Shown here: positions 6,093-9,448 of the stretch, piece after piece
Layout: every line of letters starts with the position of its first letter
How positions within the stretch are numbered: position 1 is the stretch's first letter
Translations under genes and position numbers: made by a program
The notes under the pieces: model-generated
What the model saw: the letters and a program-made list of their open reading frames with translations, nothing else
Told to the model about the DNA's origin: nothing
Databases searched by the model: none
NCBI GenBank assembly: GCA_003661015.1
Contig: QMVI01000029.1
Location: 1 to 9,448, forward strand
Source: Methanosarcinales archaeon
GTDB lineage: Archaea; Halobacteriota; Methanosarcinia; DSM-18856; Methermicoccaceae
Length of the DNA: 9,448 nucleotides
Direction: 5' to 3'

Positions 6093-7004
6093 AGGAAGTT
6101 CGTACTTTGTGAACGATAACACTCCCTTTATCCTCAGTCTCTGTGGAATCTCCTCAAGCCCACCAATAAAGTCTGGAACCCTTGCTCTAAGAATCAATTC
6201 ACCAACCCTTCTCTCAAGCACCTCACTCACGCCGATTATTGAGTTTGTGGGTCTCGGATTAACATCCACCACCCACACATCATCTCCAACAACAACATCC
6301 ACCCCCACATATCCTCTGCACCCAAGTGCTTTACAAGCTTTTATGGCAATTTCGTATGACTCTTCTCTCTTCGGATGATGGTAAGGAACTGTGTTCCCTA
6401 TGTACTCCACCCTTATTCCCTTTCCCTCTGGCTTCATCAAAATCCTTTGAAGATTCAAGGTGAGTGGGATGGCACATGAATCAGAGACAACACACCCCAC
6501 ACTCATACTCATCCCTCCAACAAATTCCCATCCCTCGCCTGATGGACAATCACTTATGAAAACATCCTCAGAACCACATCCAAACCTTGGCTTCTCGACG
6601 CACATTCCATTCCCATTCCATGGCTCTGGGGTTGGAATGTTATTCTCCTTCAACACTTGATAAGTTGCTCTTTTATCAGCACACACCTTCGCACTTTTCG
6701 GTGGACATCCAAGATTCACACAATACTCTTCCACCATGGTGTTGAGTTGATAGAGCATATCATCTGGAGCTATTGCGAGAGCTGCATCCACATATTTGAG
6801 TCTCTGCTCAAAATCTCTCTCAAAATCAGAGCATGGAACACCTCTCCCCCACTTTAAATGTTTTGCCCTAGGTGGAGCGAGATATTCAACCTCACATCCA
6901 CACTCCTCGAAATCACGAACGAGTGTGGAGAGCATTGCAATCCCCTCGTTGATGAGAGGCTGGAATTCTGTTGCATAGGCATATTCAGCAACTAATACCT
7001 TCAT
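6066..7004 (-). CDS. mfnD: ATP-grasp ligase, probable tyramine-L-glutamate ligase (MfnD-like)
   Basis: The 312-residue protein is an ATP-grasp carbon-nitrogen ligase. Visible are an N-terminal domain starting MKVLVAEYAYATEF, the segment CADKRATYQVLKENNIPTP (108-126) that begins the central domain, the ATP-binding KPRFGCGSED (138-147), GYVGVDVVV (231-239) and the metal-binding VVDVNPRPTNSI (245-256). Size and pattern agree with archaeal MfnD, which joins glutamate to tyramine in methanofuran synthesis; the match is from memory of the family, and another ATP-grasp amino acid ligase is possible. ATG 7004 is chosen because GGAGGTTG at 7012-7019 lies eight bases upstream; TTG 7013 would sit directly against it. 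The gene ends with tandem in-frame stops, TAA then TGA. No other methanofuran gene is in view. Confidence 0.72.
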   Translation of the reverse strand: MKVLVAEYAYATEFQPLINEGIAMLSTLVRDFEECGCEVEYLAPPRAKHLKWGRGVPCSDFERDFEQRLKYVDAALAIAPDDMLYQLNTMVEEYCVNLGCPPKSAKVCADKRATYQVLKENNIPTPEPWNGNGMCVEKPRFGCGSEDVFISDCPSGEGWEFVGGMSMSVGCVVSDSCAIPLTLNLQRILMKPEGKGIRVEYIGNTVPYHHPKREESYEIAIKACKALGCRGYVGVDVVVGDDVWVVDVNPRPTNSIIGVSEVLERRVGELILRARVPDFIGGLEEIPQRLRIKGVLSFTKYELPSILASMFS

Positions 7005-7030
7005 ATGCTTCAACCTCCACTACATTCACC

Positions 7031-7213
7031 ATGGCAAAGTGTGTTGTGCTTGTAGAGAGATGTGTGGGATGTGGGGAGTGTGTTGTGGTTTGCCCTAACA
7101 GAGCTATGTCTCTCCAAGACAAAGCGCACATAGACCTCGAAAAATGCAGTGGGTGTGCTGTGTGTATGCGGACATGTAGATACGGGGCAATCGAGAAAAT
7201 TGAAATTGATTGA
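7031..7213 (+). CDS. 2x[4Fe-4S] ferredoxin
   Basis: A 60-residue bacterial-type ferredoxin that should carry two low-potential [4Fe-4S] clusters for cytoplasmic electron transfer. The first motif is CVGCGECVVVCP (Cys11, 14, 17, 21) and the second CSGCAVCMRTC (Cys39, 42, 45, 49), which is followed by Arg-Tyr-Gly in place of the usual proline. The length equals that of classical clostridial-type ferredoxins. ATG 7031 gives the natural N-terminus; an upstream TTG at 6971 would overlap the divergent ATP-grasp gene. No ribosome site precedes the ATG, so the message may be leaderless. Only 26 bases separate it from the divergent start, and 2 bases from the convergent regulator gene. The redox partner is unknown. 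Confidence 0.88.
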   Translation: MAKCVVLVERCVGCGECVVVCPNRAMSLQDKAHIDLEKCSGCAVCMRTCRYGAIEKIEID

Positions 7214-7215
7214 GT

Positions 7216-7662
7216 TTATCTATCGCATGAGTGCACTCCTGTATCTACATATTCCTTAAAATGCTTTATCCATTTTGGTGTAGTTGGACATGTTTCTACG
7301 AATTTTACGAACTTCTTTATATGCTCTACTGTTTTTGGATGTAGATAATGCTCCATTGTGCAGGCATCACTCTCTGCAATGTCCTCTGGAACACCAATTA
7401 TGAGCAGTAATTTCTTCAAGTTATCATGCCTGTCCTTCACACTCATCCCTATCTCAAGTCCTTTTGACGTGAGCAATATTGGGCCATGTTTCTCATAGCT
7501 CACAAGTCCCATCTCTCCGAGTTTCTGAACCATTTCAGTAACGGTGGCTGGTCTGACGTTGAGTTCGCTGGCGATATCTTTCACCCTCACATAATTCTTT
7601 TTCAGTGAGATGGTGTATATTGCCTCCAGATAATCCTCCACTCTTCTGGTTATGGTTATCAC
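7216..7662 (-). CDS. DtxR/MntR-family metal-dependent transcriptional repressor
   Basis: The 148-residue protein has a winged-helix DNA-binding domain (RRVEDYLEAIY, then VRVKDIASELNVRPATVTEMVQKL and the wing LVSYEKHGPILLT) and a metal-binding dimerisation domain (80-125). Candidate ligands by comparison with MntR and DtxR are Asp10, Glu13, His79, Cys101, Glu104 and His105. Cys101 in SDACTMEH resembles iron-sensing DtxR rather than manganese-sensing MntR, whereas Asp10 is the MntR-like choice. There is no SH3-like third domain; instead a short tail holds Cys125 and Cys146. GTG 7662 has GGGGGAT upstream, which overlaps the end of feoB. Lying 13 bases after feoB, it probably represses iron uptake when Fe(II) is plentiful, and may control itself. 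Confidence 0.88.
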   Translation of the reverse strand: MITITRRVEDYLEAIYTISLKKNYVRVKDIASELNVRPATVTEMVQKLGEMGLVSYEKHGPILLTSKGLEIGMSVKDRHDNLKKLLLIIGVPEDIAESDACTMEHYLHPKTVEHIKKFVKFVETCPTTPKWIKHFKEYVDTGVHSCDR

Positions 7663-7675
7663 ACCACAATCCCCC

Positions 7676-9448
7676 TTAAAATATCAATCTACCTATCAAG
7701 ACTATGAATAGGGCGACTGTATATGCGAGTAAAAGCTCATACAAAATAACGAAAGCTGTCCATTTCCATGAAGCTGTCTCCTGTCTCACCACCGCCATTG
7801 CAGCGACACACGGAACATACAGCAATGTAAATACCATGAATGCATATGCACTGACTGGGTCTATAGAGGTCGAAAGGGCAGTGGAGAGCTCAGTTCCGTA
7901 AAGAACTCCAAGTGTGCCAACCACCGCCTCCTTTGCAAGAAAGCCCATCAGAAGTGCGGATGTGATTCTCCAGTCAAACCCAAGGGGTTCCATCAAAGGT
8001 GAGAGAAACTGTCCGATCTGGGCAAGATATGACCCTTCAATCGTTCCGGTCGGATAGGATGAAAGATACCATGCGAGGATGACAACACCAAATATCACAG
8101 TTCCAGCCTTTTTGAGGAAATGTTTTCCTCTCATCCATGTAGCCATGAGAACTGTCTTTATCGATGGAATACGATACGGAGGAAGTTCGATTATGAAGGG
8201 GGAAGGGGCTCCTTTCAGAACACTTCTACCAAACACCACAGAGAGAACCATTGCAAGCAGTATTCCGAGCAAGTACATTGAAAATATCACAGTTCCTGCA
8301 TGGTCTCTGAAAAAGACTCCAGCAATCAGAACATACACAGGTAGTCTCGCACTGCAAGACATCAAAGGATTGATGAGGATTGTAAGAATTCTTTCTCTCT
8401 CGCTCTCAATCGTCCTAGTTGCCATGATTGCTGGTACATTGCATCCAAATCCCAATACCAAGGGAATGAATGACTTCCCGCTCAACCCAACAACTCCCAT
8501 TGCTCTGTCCATGAGGAATGCGACTCTTGCCATGTATCCTGTGTCCTCGAGTACAGCAATGACAAAGAACACAAAGAATATGGGTGGTATGAACACAAGC
8601 ACAGACCCGAGACCTGAGATGACTGCACCAGACACAAAAGAGCCAACTGCACCACTCAGATAAGATGAAGAGTACTCACTGAGAGTTGAGAAGAATGAAT
8701 CTATCAGGTCTGATATTGGGGCAGATGCTCTATACGAGAAAACAAAAGCTCCCCACAAGATTATCAAAAATATTGGATAGCCAAGATATTTGTGGAGAAT
8801 GAACTTGTCAATTCTGTCAGATATCTTCCATCTCTCTCCTTTTTTCTCAACACATAGCCTCAATATACTGCGTATCGCCTCGTACCTCCTCTGTGCAAGA
8901 ATAACATCCCCTCGGATGTTGGGCATATCTCTCAAACGCACATCTCCAACGATTTCCTTTATCTCCTCATCGCCTTCAAGAAGTTTGAGGGCAACCCACC
9001 TCGGTGGGATTGTTTTTGGTAGGTTAAGGTTATCAAGCTCTTGCTCTATCTTTGTGATGAGGGTTTCAACATCCCCTCCATAACCCACAAAGCTCCTCCT
9101 CGACTTTCCAGCCTCTTTCAGTATTGCATCCTTCAGCTCATCTATTCCCTCTCCCCTCCTCGCAACTGTTGGTACAACAGGAACACCAAGAAGTTCAGAT
9201 AGCATGCCCACATCTATTTTCATGGACTTTGTGGCTTCATCGAACATATTCAGGACAACTATCACATTCACACCCATTTCAAGCAAGAGGAGTGTAAGGT
9301 ACAGATTTCTCATGAGGTTTGAGGAGTCCACAATGTCCACAACAACATCTGGTTTCTCGTTTATGAGGTAATCCCTTGCTATTTTCTCTGCAACCGAGTC
9401 AGAGCCAAAACCATACAGCCCAGGGAGGTCAACAACCTCCACCCTGAC
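7676..9448 (-). CDS. feoB: Ferrous iron transport protein B, N-terminus beyond the window
   Basis: FeoB is the inner-membrane Fe(II) transporter with a cytosolic GTPase domain. About 590 residues are visible; the frame stays open to the right edge, so the G1 (Walker A) and G2 motifs lie outside. Numbering from the GTG at 9442, the visible motifs are G3 DLPG (5-8), G4 NMFDE (65-69, variant of NKxD), and a G5-like ARRGEG (94-99). A linker then leads to the membrane domain with two Gate repeats. Conserved elements there are GYMARVAFLMDR, GKSFIPLVLGFGCNVPA (322-338), SCSARLPVY (362-370) and LYVPCVAAM (541-549). Many hydrophobic helices fill 222-588. GTG 9442 is not a real start because DLPG follows within five residues. 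The gene is followed after 13 bases by the DtxR-type regulator. feoA is not in view and may lie upstream. Confidence 0.95.
   Translation of the reverse strand, partial: VRVEVVDLPGLYGFGSDSVAEKIARDYLINEKPDVVVDIVDSSNLMRNLYLTLLLLEMGVNVIVVLNMFDEATKSMKIDVGMLSELLGVPVVPTVARRGEGIDELKDAILKEAGKSRRSFVGYGGDVETLITKIEQELDNLNLPKTIPPRWVALKLLEGDEEIKEIVGDVRLRDMPNIRGDVILAQRRYEAIRSILRLCVEKKGERWKISDRIDKFILHKYLGYPIFLIILWGAFVFSYRASAPISDLIDSFFSTLSEYSSSYLSGAVGSFVSGAVISGLGSVLVFIPPIFFVFFVIAVLEDTGYMARVAFLMDRAMGVVGLSGKSFIPLVLGFGCNVPAIMATRTIESERERILTILINPLMSCSARLPVYVLIAGVFFRDHAGTVIFSMYLLGILLAMVLSVVFGRSVLKGAPSPFIIELPPYRIPSIKTVLMATWMRGKHFLKKAGTVIFGVVILAWYLSSYPTGTIEGSYLAQIGQFLSPLMEPLGFDWRITSALLMGFLAKEAVVGTLGVLYGTELSTALSTSIDPVSAYAFMVFTLLYVPCVAAMAVVRQETASWKWTAFVILYELLLAYTVALFIVLIGRLIF

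Noticed and set aside
8079..8663. 194-residue open frame on the plus strand opposite feoB
   Set aside because: It is the antisense shadow of the conserved FeoB membrane domain, with low-complexity Ser/Thr/Pro composition and no promoter or family motif.
1..9448. CRISPR arrays, rRNA or tRNA genes
   Set aside because: No regularly spaced repeats, rRNA-like conserved blocks or tRNA-like T-arm/acceptor patterns were noticed, and intergenic space is too small for most of these.

Overview
The window looks like a compact archaeal chromosome segment, most likely euryarchaeal and from a methanogen-like lineage. The evidence is a replication factor C small subunit of the archaeal/eukaryotic clamp-loader type, an ATP-grasp enzyme resembling the methanofuran-pathway tyramine-glutamate ligase, an A/T-rich TATA-type promoter, GGAGG-type and apparently leaderless starts, and very dense packing. 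Species cannot be named from sequence alone.

Layout, left to right. (1) 1-117: C-terminal end of an unidentified + strand gene. (2) 118-231: short promoter region with a TATA-like box and an inverted repeat at the expected transcription start. (3) 232-2781: a complete cobalt ECF-type transporter operon cbiM-cbiN-cbiQ-cbiO, with genes overlapping or nearly touching. (4) 2750-3307, minus strand: a seven-cysteine DUF2284-type putative metal/Fe-S protein whose conserved N-terminal region continues upstream through an in-frame TAG (amber) codon at 3239-3241. (5) 3439-5082: a translationally coupled three-gene cassette, an 82-residue helical protein, a 406-residue terminase-large-subunit-like ATPase/nuclease with both active sites apparently intact, and a 70-residue protein, with no other phage gene in view. 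(6) 5118-6092: rfcS. (7) 6066-7004, minus: ATP-grasp ligase, MfnD-like. (8) 7031-7213: 2x[4Fe-4S] ferredoxin. (9) 7216-9448, minus: a DtxR-family metalloregulator downstream of a feoB ferrous iron transporter that runs off the right edge.

Metal handling is the recurring theme: cobalt uptake (needed for corrinoids, heavily used in methanogen-type metabolism), iron uptake with its probable regulator, and Fe-S proteins. The core replication gene and the terminase cassette sit between these blocks.

The two items most worth following are the amber codon inside the DUF2284 gene and the terminase cassette. For the amber codon, none of the 14 genes whose stop is visible ends in TAG (10 TGA, 4 TAA), which fits, but does not prove, an organism that reads TAG as pyrrolysine. 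The cassette may be a domesticated packaging-motor-like module with two small partners.
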